DNA of 64,000 nucleotides from M3007 sp041392625 (GCA_041392625.1 JAWKLR010000004.1:1-64000), one strand, 5' to 3'. Shown: positions 44,332 through 55,139, counted from the first letter of the stretch. The notes: generated from the sequence alone by a model not told the origin. A program made the numbers and translations.

Positions 44332-44339
44332 TATTTTTG
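44332..44339 (+). promoter_or_regulatory. -7 box of the integrase gene
   Basis: TATTTTTG lies 39 bases before the integrase ATG. Confidence 0.4.
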
Positions 44340-44378
44340 TTGCATTGGTAACGAAGCCAACTGCAAACAAATTGACCT

Positions 44379-45630
44379 ATGCGCAAACCGCACTTTGCCC
44401 CCAAAGCAGACCCACGATTCCCACACGCCCAAATTTATCTGCAATTCACCTTTGCCAAAGGACAGCTCCTGCGGTACTATACCGGACTGACCGTTCCAAA
44501 TGAATATTGGGACAAAGAAACCGAACGTGTAAAGAAAGACCGAAAGTTCCCGGAATACTCAGAACTAAATGCCCAACTTCAGCGCATTGAATCAGAAGCC
44601 TTGCAAATTGCAATGCGCTACCAATACAACAAAGACCTTCTTACCAAACAGCAATTCAAAAAAGAGTTAGACGCTTTTTTGGGCAAAGGCGAATCCGTAA
44701 CCCGGACAATTTCATTTTTCACATACCTGGAAAACTTTATCCGGGAACGTGCTGAAAACCCCAATTACGCCAAAGGCAGCATTAAGGTGTACCGGACTAC
44801 CTACAACCACCTAAAAAATTACGCTGCGCAGGTTCTCAAACGTGATTTGGAATTTGCAGACTTCAACCATGCCTTTTTTAGCCAATTCACAAACCACCTG
44901 TTTGGCCTTGGGTTTAGCAACAACTATGTACATAAGTTAACCTCCACACTCCGAACCGTTCCTAAGGAAGGCTGACAAAGAGAAGTATCCACCCAGCTAA
45001 AAGTAAAAAGATGGCTGGATGGTTGCCGGAAGAACCACCTGCAATTTATTTGAACCTGGAGGAACTGAACACCCTGTTTGAATTGGACCTATCCAACAAC
45101 CCCCGCCTAAACAAGTGCAGGATCTTTCCTAATTGGTTGCTATACCGGTTTGAGATTTTCAGACTTACCCAATTGCACGCAGCATTTCAAAAAAATGGAA
45201 AACGGAAAGAAATCATTATGATGACCACCAAAGACCGGCGTAAAGGTTTCCATCCCGGTAAAATCCGAACTAAAAGCAATTTTGGGCGAAACAACTACCA
45301 ACTTCCCAAGGCAATATCTAACCAAAATTTCAATGCCTACCTGAAAGGAATTGGGCCTCCTTGCAGGCCTTACAGAACCGGTCTTAATGACCCGTTTTAG
45401 AAACAGGCAGGACGATATACCGCCCAAGTACCAATTGATGACCACCCACACCATAGGCGGTCATTTCCGCACAATGCCTACAAATCTGCGGTCCCTATCA
45501 ACTACATAAAGAGGCAATTACAGGCCACAAAACAGACGGGGTTTTATGGTACGTCCGCATCCAGCCGGATGAACACGCCATGTTAGTATCTGAACATCCA
45601 TTTTCAAATAAACAAAACCTGCCAGAGAAA
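44379..45630 (+). pseudogene. int: Tyrosine recombinase (integrase), frameshifted
   Basis: The first 190 residues (44379-44950) are intact: an arm-binding start and a SAM-like core (FFTYLENFIRERAENPNYAK, SIKVYRTTYNHLKNYAAQVL). The catalytic half is scattered over three frames: LNLEELNTLFELDLSNNPRL near 45053, FLIGCYTGLRFSDL near 45130 with the first active arginine, AITGHKTDG at 45514 with the GH motif, and WYVRIQPDEHA with the tyrosine codon at 45550-45552. Thus all catalytic motifs survive but small deletions, several in homopolymers, break the frame. If corrected, the protein would be a normal-sized integrase of about 415 residues. It presumably inserted the island at ssrA. Confidence 0.85.
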
Positions 45631-46483
45631 ATGATAATCAGTGAAAAAAATATCAAAGAAGAATATGTTGAGTTATTCCGTGACTACTGCCTAATCCAAA
45701 GTCCCGACCTAGACACTGAATTCCGGCACCTCCGTAGATCAGTGCTAGACTCAAACCCTGGTTTCTATTTATACCTTTACACATTAGCAGATTGTATAGG
45801 GGTTATGACAAAGGGAAACAAAAGAGGTTAACGAAATTAAGCAATTCAGGCAAAAGTTGGATGAATACACCAACATTCTGCCCGCAGACCTGCCAATGTT
45901 TGTATTTCAGAACAAACTATTGGTTAATCAGTTTTTGGCAGATCATAAATCAGTTGCTTCAAAGACGATGACTGGAACCAATTCAAGTATCATATAGTGG
46001 AACAAGCCCAATCGTTAACTTCAAGATTTTCAAATTAACTTTTTGGTATGGTGTAATCAAATGCTAAAGATGAACTTAGAAAGGCATAGTAAGCAATGCG
46101 AACGCACTAGTTGCAAAATAGACCAGGGTTATCACCGTCGGATTGAATTTATTGAAACCCTTTAGAGCAATTAACACCGCGAGAAACAGAATTACAAATT
46201 CAACCAGAATCCGGCTAAAACCCCGCACCCTCAATAAAATTCAGTGGTTAGGCAGTCAAAAAGAATTGGCTGAATTATTTGTTGAATTGAAGCGAAAAGG
46301 ATGGATTGCAAAATTTGAAAATGCAACAATTCAAGACTGTTTCACTGAGTCAAAAAATGTCCGCATTACTTTGACGGTACTGATAAAAAACAGGTGAAGA
46401 CACGTTTGAAAACCTATATACAGGATATTCGCACCTCAATTCTACGGAATCAAAGAGAACCCTAAGCGACCTAAATAACTGAT
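45628..46483 (+). pseudogene. Island-type accessory gene, frameshifted
   Basis: Pieces in different frames read as one protein: MIISEKNIKEEYVELFRDYC at the start, then VNEIKQFRQKLDEYTNILPA and MFVFQNKLLVNQFLADHKSV, then KIQWLGSQKELAELFVELKR and KGWIAK, ending FYGIKENPKRPK at about 46440-46483. I recall similar proteins just downstream of integrases in Bacteroidota islands; function unknown. Intact length would be roughly 280 residues. Confidence 0.6.
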
Positions 46484-46496
46484 AATCAAATAAAAA

Positions 46497-46522
46497 AAAT
46501 AACGGTTATCTAAGCGTTATTT
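46497..46522 (+). terminator. Hairpin after the accessory gene
   Basis: AAATAACG (46497-46504) and CGTTATTT (46515-46522) around a 10-base loop, 14 bases past the likely stop. Confidence 0.45.
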
Positions 46523-46565
46523 ACACTCACCACCACCATCTGCGTGCGCAGCAACAAGTGCTAAG

Positions 46566-46802
46566 ATGCAAGATATTGTTCTTATTTCCATCCCTGAATC
46601 AACGATTCGAAACATCGTTGAACAGGCCGTTCGCAAAGTGTTCGAATCAATTTACACCAATCGAACGGGGTTGATGACGGCCAACAATACAAGACAGGAA
46701 GCCGCCGACCTGGCAGGCGTATGCATTACCACAATTGACAACAAAGTAAATCCGGTCTTAACCAGAAGTACCGTACGGCGTGGTCCGCTTCCAAAAAAGT
46801 GA
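46566..46802 (+). pseudogene. Helix-turn-helix/excisionase-like gene, probably frameshifted
   Basis: A 78-residue frame starts MQDIVLISIPESTIRNIVEQ and contains the helix-turn-helix-like RQEAADLAGVCITTIDNKV. In small Bacteroidota excisionases this motif is usually followed by a wing and a RKYRTAWSASKK-like basic tail; such a tail is visible in another frame at about 46760-46800, suggesting one lost base. It could direct excision of the island or regulate the integrase. Confidence 0.6.
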
Positions 46803-46839
46803 GGTACTCGCAGCCTTTACAATCGGGAACTTCCACCTA

Positions 46840-47937
46840 TCAGGATGACGGAATGCACCTTCCCAAACTAAACGCAAATAAGTATGGGAAGGCAAAAACC
46901 GAGCCGCTGCAAAGTCGTGCTAGATACATTAGCACAAAAGTGGGACAACTATTTCCGATGTACTTACACAATTCCCTGATAGATTGGTGGTTGGTGAAGG
47001 GAAAAGACCTAAGTGAAGTGCAGCAAAAAGAAGTGGGCAAAACGAAAGTTAATTACAAATACCTTAATGCTCCGACTCATTTCAGTTGCAGAAAAGAAGC
47101 AGGCCCGCGACCGCGTAAAGGGATTATTGAATTTTTCTATTGCCTAAGTAATTTAGTTTCCAGCGATGGCCGTGTACATGAGTCGGTATTGCAAAAACAG
47201 ATTTTGCACCGTGTGTACAAGCATCCGAAGAGCAAGCCTAATCAATAAGTATTTTCCTGTGCTGACACAGAGGCTCCTTATTTTCTGACACTCCTGTGCA
47301 GAGCCGTAAAAGCAGGTGGGTTGCCCAAAAAGAAGAACAAAGAGAATGAGGCGTGCTTTTGTTTGGCAATTGACAAATACAAAAACGGCATCAACGGGCC
47401 AAAGGCCAAAAACTAATTGGAGTAGTAGCCCTGGAATGTAACTTCAACCCTCAGATGCAAACGTGCAGCCACATTTTCATTTGATTGTTGAAATAAAGAG
47501 ACAGCCGAAATCTTTATTGCGGAATGGCTTACTACTGGACAACTAAACGCGCTAAGAATTGCACAAGACATGCGGCCAGTGGTGGACCTGGAACGAGACT
47601 TAGTAGAAACCATCAAATATGGAAGCAAGATACGTGATGTAAATAAAAAGTCAAAATCTAAAGTACCTCCCATGCTTTATGTAGCGGCCTGGACACCATT
47701 TTGGAAAATTTCAAGAGGTACAGACTCTTTGAGCGTTTTTGTAGCTTCAATCTGCCAAAAGAAAACAAGCAAAACGAATCCTACAACAACGTGTTACAGA
47801 GTTTACAGAATGGAAATACCACCACATTTTGCGGGATTGGTACAACCCCAGAGAGCAGCAGGCTTCCTTTCACTACATGTACCTCCCCAAGGGCTGCAAT
47901 ACCTCTTAGGAATATGCATAAATACCGAACTACAATA
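46840..47937 (+). pseudogene. rep: HUH-type replication initiator (Rep), frameshifted
   Basis: Segments in different frames match Bacteroidota small-plasmid Rep proteins: KYGKAKTEPLQSRARYISTK near the start, a cysteine cluster CKNRFCTVCTSIRRA near 47187-47232, ECNFNPQMQT near 47433, the HUH metal motif PHFHLIVE with both histidines at 47472-47480, DMRPVVDLERDLVETIKYGS near 47570-47615 with the active tyrosine region, and LENFKRYRLFERF near 47707. At least five indels break it. Such proteins nick DNA and start rolling-circle replication. In a ssrA island it may once have allowed replication or transfer. Confidence 0.72.
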
Positions 47938-47983
47938 ATCAGAAAGGGTTATATTTGCTGTTCTCAGTTTAATACCATACCCG

Positions 47984-50680
47984 ATGCCGCTAAGTTGGAA
48001 CGAAATCAAAACGCTTGCCCAAGCCTTTGCAAAAGAATGGGAAACAGAATCAAGTGAACCGCGAGAAGCAAAAACCTTTTGGGACCAATTCTTTCAGGTC
48101 TTTGGCGTTTCCGCCGCCGAGTTTGCTTGCTTTGAATCTTCAGTAAAAAAAGCAGGGAGTAAACAGGGCTTTATTGACTTGTTTTGGCCAGTACGTGATT
48201 GTAGAACACAAGTCAAAAGGGAAAGACCTGGACTAAGTATTCAGCAAGCCATTGACTATTTTCCAGGCATTAAAAGAAGAAGAACTCCTAAGTACATTCT
48301 TATTTCAGACTTCCAGCGTTTCGCAGCAGCCTGGATGAAGCACCCAACACGAATTTGATTTGCGCGACCTGCCTAACCAGGTCCACCTGTTTGGCTTTAT
48401 TTGCCGGATATGAAAAACGCGGCATTACAAAGGAAGACCCCGTAAACATCAAAGCAGCCGAATTAATGGGCAAACTCCATGACAGCCTGGAGGAAGTAGG
48501 CTATACCGGTCACGCCCTGGAATTGTACCTGGTACGGCTTCTTTTTTGCCTCTTTGCCGATGACACCAATATTTTCAACCGGGGTATCTTTTGGGAATGC
48601 CTGGACCTGCCGCAAACCCGATGGCAGCGACCTTGCTATGCACCTGGGCAGCATATTCATACCCTAAACACCCCAAGGAAAACCGGCTAAAGAACATAGA
48701 TAAACCTGGATGCATTCCCCTATGTAAACAGCAAGTGTTTGAAGAAGCACTCCCAGCCTCCCCCGATTCCGGCATGCGGGAAATGCTGATAGAGGCCTGT
48801 GGATTGGATGGGGCAGCATTTCACCCGCAATCTTTACAGTTACCCTGTTCCAGGCCGTGATGAACCCCAAGGAACAGCAGAAACTTTGGTGCACTATACT
48901 TCTGAAGAACATCCAGAAGGTAATAAAGCCCTTTGTTTTTGGATGACTTGTACAGCGAGTTTGAAAAAGCAAAGGCAACAAAAACCGCCTGAACAACTTC
49001 AAAGGATAATTTTTTGGACCCGGCCTGGCTGCGGTAACTTTTTCGTTATTTCTTACCGGGAATTGCGCGAACTGGAAATCCTGATTCTGCGCAGAACTAA
49101 GCAAAACCGGCCGGGGCTTTTTTGGATGTCCGGGAAATTATCAGGTGGATGTGGACCAGACGCAGGCATTGAAATTGATGAATTTGCCGTCCGAATTGCA
49201 AGTAGCGATGTGGTTAATTGACCACCAGATGAACATGAAAGTATCTGGGTATTTTGGACAGTATTTTGTGCAGGTTGCCGCTGATGAGCCGCTAAAATTG
49301 TGCATGGGAATGCATTGAGGTTAGATTAGGGGGAGTGGTACCAAAAGAACATCTCAACTTTATTTTTGGGCAACCCGCCGTTTATAGGAAGAAAAGAAGA
49401 ACAAGGGAAGAACAAAAAAACGACATGAGGCTGTTTCATAAATGTATCCAGTTCAGGCATCTTACGTTACTGCATGGTATATCAAAAACAGCACAAATTA
49501 TCCGGAACTCTAATATTCGCTGTGCCTTTGTAAGTACTAATAGCATAACACAAGGTGAACAAGTTGGCGTATTATGGAATGAGTTGTTGTAATATCAAAT
49601 CAAGATTCAATTTGCTCACCGGACAGCGTTCAAGCGAACGCTTTGAGAAACCGGGAAATGCTACTGTACACGTCGTTATTAGGATTTGGTTTACAAAACA
49701 TTGAAAACAAAGAATTTTTGATTATACTGATAGTAAGGTGAACCACACGAAAGAAAGAAGTTAAAAATATTAATCGTATTTGTCTGAAGGCTCTGATTTA
49801 GTAGTTTAAAAACGAAGTAAACCTCTAAACAACCTCGCAAGAAATGAATTATGGAAACGCTTATTGATAATGGAATATTAACGCTTAGCGATGATGAAAA
49901 AAAGAATTCCATTAAAGAACCAGATGCCGCAAATTCATTAAACTTTATTGGGGAGGAATACAAGCAATATACAATATCGAAAGATGGTGTTTATGGCTTG
50001 AAAATGCACAACCACAAGAATTAAGGCAATACCTTTCGTTATGGAAAAGATAAAATTAAAACTGCAGGCAAAGTAGTGGACGCCCCAATTACTGTTAAGT
50101 TATGAACACACCACATTTATTGGTGAGAAATCCGACAGCCTAAAGCCGATTATATCCTTTCCCAAAGGTTCTTACGAAAATCGTAAATATATTCCAATTG
50201 CTATCTGTAACAGTGAGATAATTGCAAGTGGTAGTTCCTTAGTTATTCCAAGGCGGACTTATTTGGCATTTTGAACTCTGAAATGCATATGACTTGGATG
50301 AAATACATAGGCTAGTTTCAGAAAGTCGATTCAGTACTCTAGTTCAATTGTTTTCAACATACCCTTTCCGCTTTCCTGATGCCCAAAAACAAAGGTGACA
50401 CAGCCCAAAACGTACTTTCAACACCGTGCCAAATACCCCGATAGCAGCCTTGCAGATTTGTACAAAACCCGATGACCATGCCCCGGACCTTGTAAAGGCC
50501 CACCAGAAAGCTGGATAAGGCCATAGATTTGTATTACCGGCTAACCCTTCCCGAACGGATTAAGCCGGATAGGTACCTTTACGAAACACATGAAGAATAC
50601 TGCAGGGTTGTTTGGGAAGGAGGGGAAGAAGAAAAAGAAGGAAGAAGAAAAGTAAAACGAAAAAATGGCCCCTTAATTAT
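47984..50680 (+). pseudogene. MmeI-like type IIL restriction-modification enzyme, frameshifted
   Basis: The stretch spans the full length expected for MmeI-type fused endonuclease-methylases (about 900 residues). In order: an N-terminal domain (MPLSWNEIKTLAQAFAKEWE, AGSKQGFIDLFWP), helical connector pieces (DPVNIKAAELMGKLHDSLEE, TGHALELYLVRLLFCLFADD), the SAM motif I region (DPA..GCGNFF near 49018, with two bases missing), NPPF of motif IV at 49372-49383, CAFVSTNSITQGEQVGVLWN near 49535, and the specificity-like end (KYPDSSLADLY near 50433). About ten or more indels separate them. When intact such enzymes protect against foreign DNA by cutting a distance from a methylated asymmetric site. Confidence 0.8.
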
Positions 50681-50689
50681 GTTTTTTTT

Positions 50690-51246
50690 CCTATCAATGG
50701 CGTGCTGTTTGGCCAAATCAATTTCTATTGAACCAATAGGCTATCCTTATATCCTGACCAAACTCAAATTCAAATACATGCACTTTTAAGTTCAGTTCAA
50801 AGGTAAGTTTCCTACCCAATGATACAACTTGACCCACTAGTTCTTATGGTGGCCATGTACTTATGACCCGCCCAAAACGATCTTTTCACCTTGCCCACAT
50901 ACAAACAGGATGTTTCCTTAGAATCGGAAAGATGGAACTGGCCGACTTCAGAGCGTATGCATATAGGCGGCAAAGCATCAATTGACTGATTATCAGCCTC
51001 AGTACAAATTTCAAAATAGTAAACGGCTGGCCCTTTTACTACTTTTTCCAGTCTTTGAGAAAAAGTTCTGTGAAACGGTCCATCTAGCATAACATTTTTA
51101 TTCTTATTACATCCCATCCCAAAAGGTCTTTGGCACTTTATTTCAAATGGAGCACATGAACATTGAAATCCATTTGAAGCAACCTTGTCTAGTCCTGTGC
51201 TGCCTTGTCTGAAAATGAAGCAATAATTTTCTGCAGTATGTGCCAT
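50690..51246 (-). pseudogene. GIY-YIG-like nuclease gene, 3' part frameshifted
   Basis: An intact 144-codon frame (ATG at 51246) is followed by continuation in other frames to about 50690. AVYYFEICTEADNQ and SCLYVGKVKRSFW give the Y-Y-G-K and W/R pattern of GIY-YIG-type folds, and VHVFEFEFGQDI appears in a shifted frame near 50770. The classification is tentative. It is convergent with the MmeI-like gene and divergent from the HipA-like gene. Confidence 0.4.
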
Positions 51247-51248
51247 AA

Positions 51249-52490
51249 TGAAGGAGATAAAGGTTTAAAAGAGTATATGTGCCATGGAATAACCAAAATG
51301 ATACCTAACTTTATTATTTGGAGAGTAAATGATAAAGTTTATGTAAAACCTTTGAAAAACGTACCATTTGAAAACCTATCTGGTTTTTGAACCAAAATCT
51401 AAAGGAGCATGTGCCATTATTGCCAAAAGACATATGGTAGTGCTTGATAGCCAAATGCCCGGCGAAGCGCAAGGACTTTATTCAGAATCTACCTATGAAT
51501 ATGGTCGAACTCCGCGAAAGAGCAACCCTAAAACCTGGACTAAATACATAGCCAAAATATCCAGCAAATGGTATCCAAATGAAGGCATTACGGAACATTT
51601 GCTTAATAGAATTGGTTATATACTTGGGTGGAGTTGCTAACTCACGCCTAATTGTTGATGAAGAGTTTGAGCAACTTAGAATTTCTGAGTGAATATTTTT
51701 ACGACCAACTTGGAATACATTCAACATGGGGTGATATGCAGAGACTATTTTTCGATGAAGATTTATAAAAGCGCTAGAAGGATAAAAGGCAGGCCGGGAC
51801 TTATTGACATTCCAAATCACTGAAAGCGCTTAAGTACCGGCTAGGGGCATAGCGTTGAATGCAAAAACGCGATCTTTGACTTTGTCAAAATGTTATGTTT
51901 GATGCTATAATAGCAATAATAGTCGTCTGAGTACAACATGGGCAATTGCTGTGTAGATACCTCCTGGAAAACACGACGTCATGCTTTTCACCTGTATATG
52001 ATTCACAGCAGTGAACTATATTTTGGAATGAACATGAAAGTCGTCTCAAACGTTTTAAATTCAAATAAAGATGGGAGTTTCCAAACTAGAGAAGTACATC
52101 TTAAACTCAAAGCCTAGAATCGGTTGGGAGGGAACGGAGGACCCGAATCATTTTGAAATTTCTAAACTGATATATCAAAATCGTCCAGAGTTTCGTTATA
52201 TATATGATGATATGCTCTCACAAGAGCGTGAAGATGCTATAAATGAGTTACTTAGGAGTGAATTTGAAAATTTATTTTCTGAAACTCGTTACTTATTAAT
52301 AAAAGATTGTCTTAATTTACGGTTTAAAGAGCTAAGAACCATCCTAAATCACACTAAAGGAGGTACGCCTGAAAAAGCTTACTGTGACAAATGGCGTTCA
52401 AACAAAATCTAATACGAAACAGCAAAAAAGTGAGGAAAAATTGTTTCGCAAATCACTTTTCGCTTGATGTATAAGAAAGAGGAAATCGGA
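51249..52490 (+). pseudogene. HipA-like kinase, frameshifted
   Basis: Fragments in several frames include KSKGACAIIAKRHMVVLDSQ, KTWTKYIAKISSKWYPNEGI, TEHLLNRIGYILG near 51600, the catalytic loop remnant DAIIxNN-R near 51901 (HipA form GNxDRHxxN), and an intact 113-codon C-terminal frame from 52071 (MGVSKLEKYILNSKPRIGWE). HipA-type proteins are serine/threonine kinases; some act as toxins or persistence factors. No HipB-type antitoxin is seen beside it. Assignment rests on the catalytic loop and overall order. Confidence 0.55.
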
Positions 52491-52800
52491 ACGTTAACAT
52501 TACTGAAGAGGAGAGTGGGTTTTCGCCTACTCAGATTGGTTTAAAAATCAATCCGAACTAAAACCCTTTTTTAACTTTCAGATGTCAATCGGATTTATAG
52601 TCGCCTGACCTCGTTTTTTGAAAGCCGTATTCAGGTATTTCACAACCACAGGTTGAAGCCTTCTTAACAAATTTATCAGTTACCTCTGAAGAAGATATAA
52701 ATAAGGCTGACAAAATTAAAACATTAGAAAATTTGGGCGAGCTTCAATACCAATCCATTTAGCAACGCATTTTAAATCAGGATAGAATTGCAATACCTAT

Positions 52801-52830
52801 GGGGCATTGGGACATTAGTGCCAATGCCCC
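52801..52830 (+). terminator. Hairpin after the HipA-like gene
   Basis: GGGGCATTGG and CCAATGCCCC pair perfectly (10 bp) around a 10-base loop. A T-containing but not pure T stretch follows. The sequence between 52490 and 52800 shows no further recognisable gene. Confidence 0.6.
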
Positions 52831-52958
52831 GCTTGCATTTTAATAACCTAGAATTTAGGTAATCCTATATTCCTCCTCCTATCTATTTTACCAAACCTTA
52901 CCTTGCCAGGAGGCTGCAAACGATGTGAAATAAGCCTGCAACCAATTAATCTCACACA

Positions 52959-53550
52959 ATGGAACCTAACCTTGTAAAAGCAATTGGACAATTACTTGCT
53001 TACTACCAACAGGATTTACAGTATTTCACCAAGTTTTCTGTAGTAGCAAACAATCCTTCTTCTAATAAGAAAGCAGAATATTGTCAGAAAGATAATGACA
53101 CCTTTAGACAGTTCATTATTATGTATCGGGTTGCACGCAATACAAGTGCATCTAGTGTTCCAGGACTGCTAGATTTTGCATTGAATTGGTATGCAAGGGT
53201 AATTCGGCCGATGTAGATACATTTTTGAAAGAATTACAAATAAGTGGTTTTTATCCGTGGGCAACCTATCATTCGTTAAGTTCAAAGTTATGTACCTAAT
53301 GAATCAGTTGATATATTACCATACGATTCTTTAGCAAAAGCCGCGAGTTGGATATAAAGGGAATAACTATAGGAAGTTTTGGGATATGGTCAATTACCGG
53401 AAAACAAGCACCATTTGCAAAGTGCTTTAAATTTACAACACCACTAATTGAAACCTTATTACGTTTGTTGGCCAATTTGAAAATCTTGATGTGATTCGTG
53501 AAAACAGGTTATTAGATAAATGGCTTTGGGTAGTTTAGAGACAGCATTAA
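52959..53550 (+). pseudogene. Unknown island gene, frameshifted
   Basis: An 85-codon frame (MEPNLVKAIGQLLAYYQQDL, then FRQFIIMYRVARNTSASSVP) continues in other frames as DVDTFLKELQISGFYPWATY and later VGQFENLDVIRENRLLDKWL. I do not recognise the family. It is the last island gene before attR. Confidence 0.45.
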
Positions 53551-53638
53551 GACGTTAAAAACACTATTTTACACCACTTTTACCACCAAACACAAATCAA
53601 TTCCACAACACACACTACCAACATCTTAACAAATAAGA

Positions 53639-53662
53639 TGCGAATCCGCCAGGTCCACCACC
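53639..53662 (+). repeat. attR: degenerate copy of the ssrA 3' end
   Basis: TGCGAATCCG...GTCCACCACC matches the attL repeat with one base deleted from the CCC run and two substitutions. It is followed directly by the likely original ssrA terminator. Confidence 0.75.
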
Positions 53663-53663
53663 T

Positions 53664-53697
53664 AAAAGCCGTTCTCAATCAGAAGCGGCTTTTTTTC
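53664..53697 (+). terminator. Probable displaced ssrA terminator
   Basis: AAAAGCCG-TTCT pairs with AGAA-G-CGGCTTTT (one bulged base), followed by T-rich sequence. Its place right after attR suggests it ended ssrA before the island arrived. Confidence 0.7.
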
Positions 53698-53760
53698 TAT
53701 ATCACAAAATTCAGAATCAATTAATTTCCAGTCTATTTAAGTTCTTTGTCGATTATTTCT

Positions 53761-54959
53761 ATGAGCGCATGGGACTGCAATACATGGCAATCGGGATAAG
53801 AAGCAAGGCGGCTATCATTGAGCAGCATTCAGTAATGCTGGGTAAACCGGAATGGAAGTTACCAATTATTCCAGAATATAGAGTGGAGAAAAAACAAGCG
53901 ACTAAAACAAACCCGATCGTGCGATCGGTGGTCTAGATCGAAAGGCTTTACAGCGGCACGAAGGAAGTAGTACAGGTAGACTATCAACGGAATGGCAAAT
54001 AAAAATGCATACTTCTTTGGTGCGGCAGCCAGCAATGGAATAAATACCGTATGAAATTTCCCAAAACCGTTTAAGCGGATTGGGTTCTTTTGTAAAGGGA
54101 TATGATCGAAGAAAAAATAAACCAAGAGAAAGCAAGGCTAATCGAGGTCAGGTTAATCACCAATTCAACAGTCTGAGGGAAAGATTTCAACAGGTGCCTG
54201 CGAAACTCCATTTCACCTTCAGTTGGAGCAAGGTAAACGGGAATAAGTGCCGATACTGTGCAGGCCAATTCCAGTCTCAAATACATGCTCGCTATTCCCT
54301 GGATTAATGATAGACCACCACGCTGCATGCAACTGCGCATTCAACGCCCCCCCTAAAAACAGGGCAGGTGAAAAAAGCAAAAGCACAACCGTTGCAAGAC
54401 AAACAATCAAGGTTTTCCAATGCCCCCTGTAAACCAAATACGGCAACATCAAAATCGGCATTATTTTTATATTAATTGCCAGGCCCAATAACCCGCCAGC
54501 CAACACATATTTATTTTTTTCCTGAAGGTGTAACGTTTCAAACACCGCCCACAATAGAAAAAAAGTGACCTGGATCATCGCCACATTGTACAGGATAAAC
54601 TGCAATGCCATAACCACCGTCAGGATGGTCCATTGCCTTTGTTTTTTTATCGAAAAATCTGAAAAATCCAGGTAGCCTCTTACCAAGACATAGGTCCTGT
54701 ACAAAAGCATATACGACCCGACCGACCACAAAAATTCAGTAAAAAAAACCTGCTTGGAAAATGGAATTAAAATCAGCGCAAAAAAGACACTGTAGAAATA
54801 CTGCAAATCCCGAATAAACGGAGGAGCATAAATATTTTCACCAATGCTGAGTTTTCTGGCTGCCTCCAAATATACATCAAAATCCCCACCATCCAGGGCG
54901 GTTAGGTAGGATGTGAGCAACACATAAACAATCAATAATGCAGTGAGGGGGCGACTCAT
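53761..54959 (-). pseudogene. DUF2029/GT87-type membrane glycosyltransferase, frameshifted
   Basis: From the ATG at 54959 an intact frame of 246 codons has a first helix (SRPLTALLIVYVLLTSYLTA), the motif DGGDFDVYLEAARKLSIGEN with the catalytic-type aspartate, and several further membrane helices. At about 54250 the protein continues in a second frame (LIPVYLAPTEGEMEFRRHLL, LAFSWFIFSSIISLYKRTQS) and near 54075 in a third (FAIPLIVYLYYFL), ending about 53761. Restored length would be about 400 residues, normal for GT87 enzymes that use polyprenyl-linked sugars. It lies outside attR. Confidence 0.7.
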
Positions 54960-55139
54960 TTTAGTTTTATTGAAGTTTAGTTTTTTTTAACGTAGTTCAT
55001 CATAAGGGTTTGTTATTCGGATTTTTCAAGACCAAGATACATATTCTACATAAGTTAAGTATCTAAAAAAAATAAAGGAAGACTTCATTTGGTTTTGCAA
55101 TAATCCGATAAAAGAGACTAAGCAATTCCACTCCCCCAC

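Larger units (their letters stand above)
44186..53662. mobile_element. Integrative island inserted at ssrA, about 9.5 kb
   Basis: The interval starts with a tyrosine integrase immediately after ssrA and ends at a degenerate repeat of the ssrA 3' end. It carries mobility genes (integrase, an HTH/excisionase, an HUH Rep) and cargo (MmeI-like restriction-modification, GIY-YIG-like, HipA-like kinase). Near both ends a similar ACACCACTTTT(T)-CACC motif occurs (44300-44317 and 53570-53587), consistent with integrase arm sites. Nearly every gene has small frameshifts. Codon use and A/T content differ visibly from the flanking core genes. Confidence 0.82.

Noticed and set aside
51205..51390. A separate 61-codon gene
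   Set aside because: It is one fragment of the frameshifted HipA-like gene; neighbouring fragments continue it in other frames.
44186..53662. Prophage
   Set aside because: No capsid, tail, terminase or lysis gene fragments were seen; the content is integrase, Rep, restriction and kinase genes.
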